A stretch of DNA of 64,000 nucleotides. Origin: Bacteroidales bacterium. Its GTDB lineage: Bacteria > Bacteroidota > Bacteroidia > Bacteroidales > UBA932. A program made the translations under genes and the position numbers. This document shows positions 44,243-52,720 of the stretch, piece by piece (the stretch's first letter is position 1; each line of letters starts with the position of its first letter). A model generated the notes under the pieces. The model was not told where the DNA came from. It was given only the letters and a program-made list of their open reading frames with translations, and ran no database searches. The DNA lies in assembly GCA_017557535.1 (NCBI GenBank), contig JAFYYM010000090.1, positions 1 to 64,000 of the forward strand, given 5' to 3'.

Positions 44243-45214
44243 TTAAACTGTCATGAAAAGATAAGCCATATATGCGGTGAACATCAAGAGAAACGCCACT
44301 CCGTCTCCCCTGCCGATACGGTTATTCCTTCCGGTCCATGCGCTTGTCAAAAGAGCGATAGATCCTAGAGCCACGGCTCCCAAGTCAACAGCCTTGATGT
44401 TAGCGAACGACAAAGGACACACCAAAGCGGAGGACCCAAGTATCAGCAGTATATTGGAAACATTTGATCCTATGATATTTCCGAGAGCCAATGCCCCCTT
44501 TTTCTTAGCGGCGGCCACCACACACGTCACAAGCTCAGGCAGAGAGGTCCCGCAGGCGAGAATTGTGATAGCCACAAACTTCTCGGACAATCCCGCGGAG
44601 CGGGCTATCTCGCAGGCCGAATCAACGAAAACGTCACCGCCGAAAACAAGGCCTGCCAAACCGCCAAGCACCATCAATATCGCCAACCATATCTTTTTCC
44701 CAGCCACAGGCTCCCCTACGGCGCTATCCTCCGCCGAATCGATCTTGCCGGTCTTGAAAGACATCAGCATGTACAGCATGAAAAGAACCAGGAAAACTAT
44801 ACCCTTCCATGCCGAGATCGTGTCACTCTTTCCCAGACCAAGAAGAGTGTGGCTCATTCCAAAGATGATCAGAAGGACTGTGACGATGATATTGACCGGA
44901 ATGTCACGTCTTTTGTTGTCCGGTGAAATGGCGACAGGACTGACCAACGCGGTGAGTCCCAAGATAAGGAAGACATTGAATATGTTCGATCCCACGACAT
45001 TTCCGATGGCTATGTCAGCGCTTCCCTTGAGCGCCCCTGTGAAACTTACCACCAGCTCTGGCATGGAAGTTCCGATCCCAACTATAGTCATCCCGATCAG
45101 GAACTCGCTCAATCCAGCTTTACGGGCTATAGCGGATGCTCCGTCAACTAACAAATCCGCACCGATGATGACCAGGGCGAGACCAGCTAGAAGGATCAGG
45201 ATTGATAGAGCCAT
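44243..45214 (-). CDS. Calcium/sodium antiporter, CaCA family (YrbG-like)
   Basis: Inner-membrane cation/Ca2+ exchanger. The 323 aa have about ten hydrophobic segments arranged as two inverted halves, each with the alpha-repeat motif: GIGTSMPELVVSF in the first half and ACGTSLPELVTCV in the second, followed by GNVVGSNIFNV and GNIIGSNVSNI. These repeats hold the ion-binding acidic residues. It starts 1 bp after the acyltransferase stop and ends 11 bp before the cysteate synthase gene. Confidence 0.93.
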   Translation of the reverse strand: MALSILILLAGLALVIIGADLLVDGASAIARKAGLSEFLIGMTIVGIGTSMPELVVSFTGALKGSADIAIGNVVGSNIFNVFLILGLTALVSPVAISPDNKRRDIPVNIIVTVLLIIFGMSHTLLGLGKSDTISAWKGIVFLVLFMLYMLMSFKTGKIDSAEDSAVGEPVAGKKIWLAILMVLGGLAGLVFGGDVFVDSACEIARSAGLSEKFVAITILACGTSLPELVTCVVAAAKKKGALALGNIIGSNVSNILLILGSSALVCPLSFANIKAVDLGAVALGSIALLTSAWTGRNNRIGRGDGVAFLLMFTAYMAYLFMTV

Positions 45215-45215
45215 A

Positions 45216-46388
45216 TTAATCCTGTCTGAGAGGTTCCCCTGATGCCAGACGCTCTTTAGACAACACAGGATTAGCGTAAATCCGTAGGAAGATGTCCCTC
45301 AAGTCGTCTCGATTGAGCCTCTTCTCCACCTTGTCCAGACGGTGCTCAGTGTAGGCATCGAAGCTTTCGACATCTTCCTTGGTGTACAGGTCAGAGTACT
45401 TTGAGGTATTCCAGATCTTGTCGTAAGCAATATAATTGGTCTTCCAGAGATGATACCCAGCGATTACCCTCTTATCGACAGCATGCCTGATGGCCTGGTA
45501 ACGGTCATTCTTGTCACACTTGCTGGCCATCTCGATCTCATCAGAAGTCAGAGGCAGCCCAAAGTTGAGATGGACATTGCCCTTCTGCTGACGAATGCCC
45601 ATAACAATGCTGTGCATGTCCTCGTGGCGACTCTTCACATACTTCTTCGTGCGGGAAATCAAAATCTCCCTGGCCTTCCTGACATCGCAGGGCTCATATT
45701 CATAGGAGATACTGAGAGGAATGATGTTGAGCTCCATGAAATTCTCCTGGAAGGATTTCTCACCGCTCATGTCGAGCATCTTCAGGAGTCCTTGCTCAGT
45801 GGTGTCGATTCCATCCTTGGTCCTGCCCTGCCTCTGTGCGAGCCAGATAGACGCCTTGCCAGTCGTGATAGTCTGGCGGATGTACTTTGAAAGCATCTGG
45901 GAGGAAAGATAAAGGTCACGGGCAGAGATGCCTCTAATAACCTTAATCATTCGATTAGATCGAAGAAGATATTCGACTGTCTTACTTTCTTTTATGAGGT
46001 TATCACCAACGCAGATCTCAGTAAACGGAATCCCATTGCGGTTAAACACCATCTGAGTGATCGCGGGGTCAAGGATGATATCCCTATGATTGGACATCGC
46101 GAGGAATTTCCCTTTGATGCCTTTAATATAACTGATGCCATCATATGTGAAATTCTTCACAGTATGGTCAAGACACCAGCCCACGGCCTCATTCATCACC
46201 CTCTCCTGGAACTCGTCAATGCTTTTGACAGACTTAAGGGCGTCACGCAGATATGTGACAGGCCTGTCCGGGAAAAGATACTCTGATATGGCGAAGACAG
46301 CCGGATGATTGGCCACTTTTCCAAGTGCCTTCACGGCTTCCTCGTCATTGTAGGGGCATATATTATCGAATTCGTTCTTGTCTGACAT
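45216..46388 (-). CDS. PlsC-like glycerolipid acyltransferase
   Basis: A 390-aa protein of the 1-acyl-glycerol-3-phosphate acyltransferase superfamily. The catalytic block reads SNHRDIILDPAI near residue 103: the spacing is H-x5-D rather than the classic H-x4-D of PlsC, so it belongs to a distinct subgroup. A glycerol-phosphate-binding-like region (IWLAQRQGRTKDGIDTTEQG) follows. No clear membrane helix. Substrate uncertain: lysophosphatidic acid, ornithine lipid or another amino lipid are all possible. It lies 27 bp after queA with its own promoter box. Confidence 0.75.
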   Translation of the reverse strand: MSDKNEFDNICPYNDEEAVKALGKVANHPAVFAISEYLFPDRPVTYLRDALKSVKSIDEFQERVMNEAVGWCLDHTVKNFTYDGISYIKGIKGKFLAMSNHRDIILDPAITQMVFNRNGIPFTEICVGDNLIKESKTVEYLLRSNRMIKVIRGISARDLYLSSQMLSKYIRQTITTGKASIWLAQRQGRTKDGIDTTEQGLLKMLDMSGEKSFQENFMELNIIPLSISYEYEPCDVRKAREILISRTKKYVKSRHEDMHSIVMGIRQQKGNVHLNFGLPLTSDEIEMASKCDKNDRYQAIRHAVDKRVIAGYHLWKTNYIAYDKIWNTSKYSDLYTKEDVESFDAYTEHRLDKVEKRLNRDDLRDIFLRIYANPVLSKERLASGEPLRQD

Positions 46389-46410
46389 TATTCGGGATTG
46401 TTATATGAAA

Positions 46411-46418
46411 CAAAATTA
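46411..46418 (-). promoter_or_regulatory. Candidate acyltransferase -7 box (TAATTTTG)
   Basis: Exact TAnnTTTG match on the minus strand, 22 nt upstream of the acyltransferase ATG and overlapping the queA stop codon. It suggests that the acyltransferase-antiporter-cysteate synthase genes can be expressed apart from queA. Confidence 0.4.
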
Positions 46419-47654
46419 AGCAATTTCGCCGCCATTCGCAATAGCGTCGCGGCGGAAAAGGACCGAGCTGTCCCCGTAACTGAGGAAACGGAATCCATTC
46501 GCCAGAGCATAATCATAAATCTTTCTCCAATCTCCACCAACGAATGCGGATATAAGAAGGATAAGGGTACTCTCAGGCTGATGGAAATTAGTGACCAGCA
46601 CATCAACCAACCTGAACTTGAATCCAGGGACAATGATGATCCTGGTGCCGACTTTGATTTCCTTGAGGTTTTCCTTGTCCAAGTAGCTGATTATAGCGTC
46701 TAAGGCCTCGCGGACAGAGTATGGATAATCCCTCTCGTATGGCACCCATTGAGCGACATCCTCAGGAAATCCCTTCTCTATGCAGCTCACTCCCACATAG
46801 TATAAAGACTCTAGTGTACGCACAGATGTGGTGCCTACGGCGATAAGCTTGCCCGCATTGTCACGGATACGCTTCAACAGCTCTATATTTACACTAAAAG
46901 GCTCCCTGTGCATGGGGTGGCCAGAGATCTCAGCGCTCTTCACTGGCAGGAAAGTGCCGGCACCGACATGGAGACACACGTTCCGCATCTCAATTCCCCT
47001 GTCCTTGATCCCATTAAGAACTCTTTCCGTGAAATGGAGGCCAGCGGTAGGAGCGGCGACAGAGCCCCTGACACGAGCATATAGCGTCTGGTAGCGCTCA
47101 TGGTCAATCTTCTCCGTGTCCCTGTTGAGGTACGGAGGAATGGGGACAGACCCGCAAATGTCAAGGACATTCGAGAATGGATGGCCACCGGCCCATGTGA
47201 ACTCTACCTCCCCGACACGGTCATCACGATGGACAAGCCTCGCGCGTAAGTCAAGTTCCGTCACAGCCTGTGTCTTCTCCGGGTTATATAGGGTGAGAAT
47301 ATCTCCCTTCCATCTCTTGGCGTTGCCGATAACGCACTTCCAAACGCATCTTGATGAGGAAGCGAATGCAAGGTTATATTCCACAGGATCAACAGGTTCC
47401 AAGCAGAATATCTCTATGTGGGCACCAGATTCCCGTTGAAAATGCAGACGGGCAGGGACGACTTTTGTGTCATTGAACACCATCAGTGACCCTTCGGGAA
47501 GCAAGTCAGGAAGATCTCTGAACACGTAGTCATCGACTTTACCGTCCACGTAGCGGAGGAGTTTGGACGAGTCCCGCTCGGGAAGTGGATATTTCGCGAT
47601 CCGCTCGTCTGGCAGATCATAATAGTAGTCCTCAATCTTAATTGTCGGTATCAT
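46416..47654 (-). CDS. queA: S-adenosylmethionine:tRNA ribosyltransferase-isomerase QueA
   Basis: Transfers and isomerises the ribosyl group of SAM onto preQ1-tRNA to make epoxyqueuosine. The 412 aa begin with the family pattern YYYDLPDERIAKYPLPERDSSKLL and include LMVFNDTKVVPARL, VAAPTAGLHFT and HVGAGTF, with FHQPESTLILLISAF near the C-terminus. It is longer than E. coli QueA (about 356 aa), as usual in Bacteroidota. The leader carries a TAAATTTG box at 47696-47703. Confidence 0.96.
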   Translation of the reverse strand: MIPTIKIEDYYYDLPDERIAKYPLPERDSSKLLRYVDGKVDDYVFRDLPDLLPEGSLMVFNDTKVVPARLHFQRESGAHIEIFCLEPVDPVEYNLAFASSSRCVWKCVIGNAKRWKGDILTLYNPEKTQAVTELDLRARLVHRDDRVGEVEFTWAGGHPFSNVLDICGSVPIPPYLNRDTEKIDHERYQTLYARVRGSVAAPTAGLHFTERVLNGIKDRGIEMRNVCLHVGAGTFLPVKSAEISGHPMHREPFSVNIELLKRIRDNAGKLIAVGTTSVRTLESLYYVGVSCIEKGFPEDVAQWVPYERDYPYSVREALDAIISYLDKENLKEIKVGTRIIIVPGFKFRLVDVLVTNFHQPESTLILLISAFVGGDWRKIYDYALANGFRFLSYGDSSVLFRRDAIANGGEIA

Positions 47655-47695
47655 TGTGAGAATTCAATATTCCGTGACAATTCTAAACAATCGCG

Positions 47696-47703
47696 CAAAT
47701 TTA
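47696..47703 (-). promoter_or_regulatory. Candidate queA -7 box (TAAATTTG)
   Basis: Exact TAnnTTTG match on the minus strand, 41 nt upstream of the queA ATG. Confidence 0.45.
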
Positions 47704-47977
47704 ATCATTTCGTCAATATCACTAAAATAATCCCTTCCAGCACTACAAGAGCAATCTGGCAATGGCTGAAATTGGCTTAAATTTGTGAATCCCTAGTATG
47801 GAATTGTAAAAATTGTTTTCAAAATTTTATCTGTTAACAAATATGAAATACTGATATTTTAATAAGAAATATTTTTGTAGGTAATCAATTGAAAATCAAT
47901 ATTTTATACTTATTCAACTTATTTTAAAGATAAGAAGAATTCGTTAACCCAGAGGCCGTATGTTAAAGTAAAACTTG

Positions 47978-48020
47978 ATATCAGAATTATTCATTTATTA
48001 AATAATTGATTTTCTGATAT
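47978..48020. repeat. Nested inverted repeat upstream of XRE gene
   Basis: Outer arms ATATCAGAA and TTCTGATAT are perfect inverted copies. Inner arms AATTATT and AATAATT add a second stem. It is a plausible operator for the XRE regulator encoded 134 bp downstream, or a hairpin in a transcript from the upstream box. No T-run follows. Confidence 0.45.
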
Positions 48021-48106
48021 ATAATACATATCAACTAAATTATAATCTAATTAATTTAGGCACTTTATAATAGTGGTAATAGTAGCCAATACGACAATAA
48101 TTCACA

Positions 48107-48136
48107 TTGATTTTATGAATTTTTTCATTAAATTTG
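48107..48136 (+). promoter_or_regulatory. XRE-pyrD-cinA promoter, TTG-N19-TAAATTTG
   Basis: TTG at 48107-48109 lies exactly 19 bp upstream of TAAATTTG at 48129-48136, the textbook Bacteroidota arrangement. The box ends 17 nt before the XRE ATG at 48154, so the leader is only about 11 nt. It also shows that an in-frame ATG at 48073 is not the real start. Confidence 0.65.
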
Positions 48137-48153
48137 TGAACAAAGAAAATGCC

Positions 48154-48540
48154 ATGAACCAGCGCCTCCAGCAATTCTTAAGCGCCGAGGGTCTCACCCA
48201 GACACAACTCGCCGACCGCCTCGGTGTAGCTAAAGCCAGCGTATCACATATCTTGGCTGGGCGGAATAAACCAGGCTACGATTTCATCGTGAGTCTCTCC
48301 CGCCAGTTCCCTAACCTGAATCTTGATTGGCTGATAAACGGTAAGGGCCGTATGTACAAGATAACCGGTCAGGATGGCGATATTTCCCCTGTCGTTCACA
48401 CGACTGACCAAAATCGAGAGCCACAAGGCGGAGAAATATTCGAAATTAGTCAAGAAACTGCTGAGAATCAATCTGATACACCGAAAATCGTTAAAGTGGT
48501 CGTCTTCTATGACAATGGTACATTCCAAGAGATAGTATAA
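48154..48540 (+). CDS. XRE-family helix-turn-helix regulator
   Basis: A 128-aa DNA-binding protein. Residues about 3-66 form a Cro/CI-type HTH (LTQTQLADRLGVAKASVSHILAGRNKPGYD), and residues 70-128 are an acidic, probably flexible tail ending in a short beta segment (VKVVVFYDNGTFQEIV). The ATG at 48154 is chosen over 48073 because the promoter box lies between them and the conserved domain starts right after it. It lies 17 bp before pyrD, so it may co-regulate pyrD-cinA. I see no phage genes nearby. Target unknown. Confidence 0.85.
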   Translation: MNQRLQQFLSAEGLTQTQLADRLGVAKASVSHILAGRNKPGYDFIVSLSRQFPNLNLDWLINGKGRMYKITGQDGDISPVVHTTDQNREPQGGEIFEISQETAENQSDTPKIVKVVVFYDNGTFQEIV

Positions 48541-48557
48541 TTTACTATATTCGCGGT

Positions 48558-49586
48558 ATGTACAAGCAGCTGATCAGACCCATATTGTTCAGGTTCTCCC
48601 CTGAAGGGGCACACAATATGACCCTCAAGTTCCTCCGGTCGCTGCGCAAGGTTCCGCTTTGCGCAAATCTGGTCAAGCTCATGTACCGCTGCAAGTCACA
48701 GTCTCTCAAAAGAGAGGTTTTCGGCATTGAATTCCCTAACCCAGTGGGTCTTGCCGCCGGCATCGACAAGAACGGGGAGACATACAACGAGCTCTCCTGG
48801 TTCGGTTTTTCTTTTATCGAGATCGGTTCTCTCACTCCTGAGCCGCAACCTGGCAATCCGAAGCCGCGTCTCTTCAGGCTGCCTCAGGATAAGGCTCTTA
48901 TCAACAGGATGGGGATCAACAACAACGGTATCAACCACGCCATCGACCATATCATCAAAGATAAGCCGAAAGTGATCCTTTGCGCCAGTATAGCCAAAAA
49001 CAGCACTTCCGCCTCTGACGGTGACATAATCGAGGATTACAAGACAGCTTTCTCCCGCCTATATGACTTTGTGGACATGTTCACAGTCAATGTCTCATGC
49101 CCCAATGTGGAGGGTCTTCAAAATCTCCAGGATGTGTCATATTTGTCTGACGTCATCGATCCCCTTCTTGACCTTAGGATTTGCTATGACACCTATAAGC
49201 CGCTTCTTGTCAAGGTCTCCCCAGACATTCCTGTTGAGGAGCTTGAAGAGATCCTGAACTACTGCATGCTCTCAGGTGTAGATGGCATAGTCGCTGGCAA
49301 CACGACCACATCCAGGGAGGGTCTCACGACCAACCCGGCCAGAGTGGAAAAGATCGGAAGAGGTGGCCTTTCCGGCGCTCCCCTTTTTGAGAGAAGCCTC
49401 GCGTTAGTCAAGCATATTCATGAATACACAGGTGGCCGACTTCCCATTATTGGTGTGGGAGGTATCATGGGGCCTGAGCAAGCCAGGCTCATGCTTGACG
49501 CCGGAGCTTCCTTGATAGAGATATGCACTGGATTCATCTATGAGGGTCCATCGGCAGTGAAAAAGATTTTAAGAAAACTCAAATGA
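48558..49586 (+). CDS. pyrD: Dihydroorotate dehydrogenase (quinone), class 2
   Basis: Oxidises dihydroorotate to orotate at the inner membrane, passing electrons to quinone. The 342 aa begin with the class 2 N-terminal helix (MYKQLIRPILFRFSPEGAHN), carry FMN-site AAGIDKNGE (67-75) and INRMGINNNGI, and use Ser180 in NVSCPN as catalytic base, the class 2 signature (class 1 uses Cys). GVGGI near the C-terminus binds FMN phosphate. It follows the XRE gene and overlaps cinA by 4 nt. Confidence 0.96.
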   Translation: MYKQLIRPILFRFSPEGAHNMTLKFLRSLRKVPLCANLVKLMYRCKSQSLKREVFGIEFPNPVGLAAGIDKNGETYNELSWFGFSFIEIGSLTPEPQPGNPKPRLFRLPQDKALINRMGINNNGINHAIDHIIKDKPKVILCASIAKNSTSASDGDIIEDYKTAFSRLYDFVDMFTVNVSCPNVEGLQNLQDVSYLSDVIDPLLDLRICYDTYKPLLVKVSPDIPVEELEEILNYCMLSGVDGIVAGNTTTSREGLTTNPARVEKIGRGGLSGAPLFERSLALVKHIHEYTGGRLPIIGVGGIMGPEQARLMLDAGASLIEICTGFIYEGPSAVKKILRKLK

Positions 49587-50857
49587 CAAACGCTTCAATC
49601 TGCACAATCGGCGACGAGATTCTAATCGGACAGATTGTGGACACCAATTCATCGAAGATTTCCAGGGCCCTTGAGGATATAGGGATTAAAGTGACAAGGA
49701 TGCTCTCCATCGGGGACGACCGCCGCGAGATAATAGACAATCTGGAGAATGAATTGAGAATCAGCGGAATTGTCATCACCACAGGAGGGCTGGGCCCAAC
49801 CAAGGACGACATCACAAAGGCCGCGCTTGCTGAACTGTCCGGCAGCAAAGGTTATGTGGAGAATGCCACTCAGCTGGAAATCATCCATGAGATACTTCAT
49901 GCCCGGGGACTCGATGTACTGGACATAAACAAAGCCCAGGCACTGGTCCCCGACAACTGCGAGGTTATTCCGAATCGCCTTGGAACCGCACCGATAATGG
50001 TCTTCAGATTTGATGACGATAGATTCGGACATCCCGCCACCCTATACTCGCTTCCTGGCGTTCCATTCGAGGCTGAAGGAGCTCTCCCGGACGTCATAGA
50101 GGACATCAAGGAACACCATTCCCTCACGGACATATTCCATAAATGTGTCATGGTTTCCGGCTTGGCAGAGTCCGCCCTTTCTAAACTCATCGAGTCGTGG
50201 GAGGACAGCCTGCCAGAGGATATGCATCTTGCGTACTTGCCTAATCAATTGACTGGTGTACGCCTCCGTCTATCGATCTATGGCGGTAATAAGGCTGAGG
50301 AAGAGCGACGTATCGACGAGCGTTTCTCCGCTCTTGAGCCAATACTGGGAGACAAGATCTATTCCCACTCAGATGACACCCTGCAAAACGCCATAGGAAC
50401 ACTGCTGAGAGGCACTGGGATGACATTGAGCGCTGCAGAGTCTTGTACCGGGGGCATGATCTCGTCTCTGATAACATCCGTTCCTGGTGCTTCAGAGTAT
50501 TATCTCGGATCCGTTACCTCTTATGCCGTATCTGTCAAAGAGAATGTCCTCAATGTACCACAAGAGTATGTCTCCAGATATGGAGTTGTCAGCGCAGAGG
50601 TGGCTGGAGCGATGGCTGAGGGTGTGAGAAAACTGACGGGGAGCACCTATTCCGTAGCCACCACAGGTCTGGCTGGTCCCGGCGGAGATGAAATGAATCC
50701 TGTCGGAACAGTTTGGATCGGAGTATCCGGTCCTAACGGAACCTCCACATTCAGAAAAGTTTACAAAAACGATAGGAAAAGGAATATCGAGCGCTTCACT
50801 TCAGCCGCCCTGGACGAGTTAAGACTCTTTATCCTTAAAGACCTGAAGAAAGGGTGA
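49583..50857 (+). CDS. cinA: CinA-family nicotinamide-nucleotide amidohydrolase
   Basis: Predicted to deamidate NMN and/or hydrolyse ADP-ribose in NAD salvage. The 424 aa have an N-terminal MoCF_BD/COG1058 domain (about 1-170, with GDEILIGQIVDTNSS and TTGGLGPTKDD) and a C-terminal CinA amidase domain (about 265-420, LSAAESCTGG and ATTGLAGPGG). It starts within the pyrD stop (ATGA). Its 3' end overlaps the convergent dipeptidase gene by 23 nt, the deepest such overlap here. Confidence 0.94.
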   Translation: MTNASICTIGDEILIGQIVDTNSSKISRALEDIGIKVTRMLSIGDDRREIIDNLENELRISGIVITTGGLGPTKDDITKAALAELSGSKGYVENATQLEIIHEILHARGLDVLDINKAQALVPDNCEVIPNRLGTAPIMVFRFDDDRFGHPATLYSLPGVPFEAEGALPDVIEDIKEHHSLTDIFHKCVMVSGLAESALSKLIESWEDSLPEDMHLAYLPNQLTGVRLRLSIYGGNKAEEERRIDERFSALEPILGDKIYSHSDDTLQNAIGTLLRGTGMTLSAAESCTGGMISSLITSVPGASEYYLGSVTSYAVSVKENVLNVPQEYVSRYGVVSAEVAGAMAEGVRKLTGSTYSVATTGLAGPGGDEMNPVGTVWIGVSGPNGTSTFRKVYKNDRKRNIERFTSAALDELRLFILKDLKKG

Positions 50858-51791
50858 TAACCTCCCGGAACACTCTCAGGAAGTTTCCGGAGGCTATCCT
50901 CTCGATCTGGTCATCACTGTAGCCTCGCTTCCCCAGAAGATCAAACACCACTGGAAGTCTGGAGATATTCTCTAGGCCTTCCGGAGTCACCTCGATCCCA
51001 TCGAAGTCCGTACCTATACCGACGTGCTCGATACCGCCGACATTGACAGCGTGATCGATATGCCGAATCACGTCTTCAACACTGGCCGATGCCGTGGTGG
51101 TCAGGAAATATGGATAGAAATTGATCTGGATGACGCCTCCCTTATCTGCCATCCTCCTGATCATGTCGTCTGTCATATTCCTGGGATGATCCGCGAGGGA
51201 GCGGCAACATGAGTGCGTGGACAGGACTGGAGATTTTGAGCATTCAAGAATATCATCGAATGTCAGGTCCGAGGCATGTGCCACATCCACGATCATCCCC
51301 AGCCTGTTCATCTCAGCCACCACTTCCCTTCCAAAAGGGCTCAGTCCACCCCATCGCTTCCCTTCCATGGCAGCGTCAGCTATCTCATTGTCCCCATTGT
51401 GAGTGAGTGTCATATATCTGACACCCATACGATAGAACAATCTGAGAAGAGACAGGGATTTCTGGATCGGTAATCCGTTCTCCATACCCACAAGGATGGA
51501 GACCAGTCCTTGGGACTTATTAGCCACAACATCATCAGGCGAGAGAGCCATAGCGATCTTATCACCATACTTGCCAAGCGCGTCATAGATTGAGGCAAGC
51601 ATCTCGAGGGCACTCGCGGCGGCAGCCTCCCCAGACTGGTCTGCATACGTGCACAAGGCGAAAAAGGAAGCATCTACTCCCCCTGCTAAAAGCTTGGGGA
51701 TATCAACATGACAATCATTGTTGTCAAAACCAACATCAAGCCCCTTGATCATAAGGGACGGAGTGTCACAATGTGAATCAAGGACTATCAT
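50835..51791 (-). CDS. Membrane dipeptidase (M19, renal dipeptidase family)
   Basis: Zinc peptidase cleaving dipeptides, including mixed-chirality ones. The 318-aa TIM barrel has the M19 metal motif DSHCDTP near the N-terminus, a Glu in GMENGLP, VDVAHAS and STHSCCRSLADHPRN, all typical metal or substrate residues. No signal peptide is visible, so it may be cytosolic. Its ATG overlaps the DUF2807 stop by 1 nt, so translation is coupled. Confidence 0.92.
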   Translation of the reverse strand: MIVLDSHCDTPSLMIKGLDVGFDNNDCHVDIPKLLAGGVDASFFALCTYADQSGEAAAASALEMLASIYDALGKYGDKIAMALSPDDVVANKSQGLVSILVGMENGLPIQKSLSLLRLFYRMGVRYMTLTHNGDNEIADAAMEGKRWGGLSPFGREVVAEMNRLGMIVDVAHASDLTFDDILECSKSPVLSTHSCCRSLADHPRNMTDDMIRRMADKGGVIQINFYPYFLTTTASASVEDVIRHIDHAVNVGGIEHVGIGTDFDGIEVTPEGLENISRLPVVFDLLGKRGYSDDQIERIASGNFLRVFREVITLSSGL

Positions 51792-52702
51792 TATTTCCTG
51801 ATAACAGAGGCGCTTTGTATCTTGACCAGGTTAATGGCAGGATCTCCGGAGAAAGTGACCTCCGCTCCCCTTCCGAGATCCAACTCGAGAGACTCGATTG
51901 GACTGACATCAGCCGATGCTCCTGATATTGAGACAGAAGCCTTACCGGTCTTGAGGGATGAAGCGTCAACTTTGGCTGATGTGCCTTTACCGGTCAACTC
52001 CAGCGAAGAGGATTTCCCGGAAATGGAAGTCTGGGAACCACTTGACACTTCAACTTTTATCGCATCTTCCACCTCGCCTTTGATCTCGATGGTGGAGCTT
52101 CCCCCCGCGAGGATAACCATATTCTTAGCCTGCCCCTCAATCGCGACAGCGGCTTTCCCGTCAGTTGATAGATTGATGGCATCCTCAATATCCGCGTACA
52201 CATTCGTGAATTTAGCGTTCTTAGTCATACTTAACACCAGGGATTTTCCTTTGATATTCAAGTTACTGACCATTGAAGAACCAGTCATGTTGACCACAAG
52301 GTCGTCAGCATCGATCATTCCTGAATAGAAAAACTGGGAATTGTCGTTAAGGGTGAGAGACTTCAAGTCGGGCATGGTGACAACAGCGACAAGAGTCGGC
52401 TCTGATGAGTTCTTGCCCTTGTACATTTTCTTCATGTCCCTGGGTATCTTTCCGTCCAGCTCAAGATGGAGAACGCCAGACTTGACATAGCACAGGACAT
52501 AACTCTCAAGAACGTCATCCATCGTGAGCTTGGCGCTGTAACGGTCACCAGGAGTGATTGACACCTTAAAGCCATCAGAAGCCTCGATCCCGGTGAAAGG
52601 AGATAAAGCATGCTCTTTGGAACGAGTCTGTGAATAACCCGTTATACTTGAAGTCATGATTAAAGTTACAACCAATAACAACTTACAAACCAAAGATTTC
52701 AT
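51791..52702 (-). CDS. DUF2807 head-GIN-domain secreted protein
   Basis: A 303-aa protein with a signal peptide (about 1-25, ending GYSQ) followed by repeated short beta strands rich in S, G, D and K, the pattern of the DUF2807/GIN putative adhesin-head beta-helix (FTGIEASDGFKVSITPGD at the start). Probably periplasmic or surface-exposed. Function unknown; family members are common in Bacteroidota. It lies 18 bp after the ABC-F gene and is coupled to the dipeptidase. Confidence 0.85.
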   Translation of the reverse strand: MKSLVCKLLLVVTLIMTSSITGYSQTRSKEHALSPFTGIEASDGFKVSITPGDRYSAKLTMDDVLESYVLCYVKSGVLHLELDGKIPRDMKKMYKGKNSSEPTLVAVVTMPDLKSLTLNDNSQFFYSGMIDADDLVVNMTGSSMVSNLNIKGKSLVLSMTKNAKFTNVYADIEDAINLSTDGKAAVAIEGQAKNMVILAGGSSTIEIKGEVEDAIKVEVSSGSQTSISGKSSSLELTGKGTSAKVDASSLKTGKASVSISGASADVSPIESLELDLGRGAEVTFSGDPAINLVKIQSASVIRK

Positions 52703-52720
52703 ATTAATTTAGATTTATTG

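Larger units (their letters stand above)
47655..48153. other. AT-rich regulatory spacer between queA and XRE gene
   Basis: About 500 bp with no credible gene and far higher A+T than the rest. It holds the queA -7 box TAAATTTG (47696-47703, minus) and a plus-strand box TAAATTTG (47778-47785) with CTG 19 bp upstream. A long imperfect palindrome has arms ATATCAGAA (47978-47986) and TTCTGATAT (48012-48020) with inner AATTATT/AATAATT arms. The XRE promoter lies at the right end. A short hairpin ATTGA-AAA-TCAAT lies near 47890. Chance -7 matches are expected in such AT-rich DNA. Confidence 0.6.

Noticed and set aside
48154-48540. Prophage or mobile element marked by the XRE repressor-like gene
   Set aside because: No integrase, structural genes, att-like repeats or tRNA target nearby; neighbours are core genes (queA, pyrD).
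48546-48555. TATATTCGCG before pyrD as a promoter
   Set aside because: It ends 2 nt before the pyrD ATG, so transcription would start inside the conserved N-terminal helix. pyrD is more likely read from the XRE promoter.
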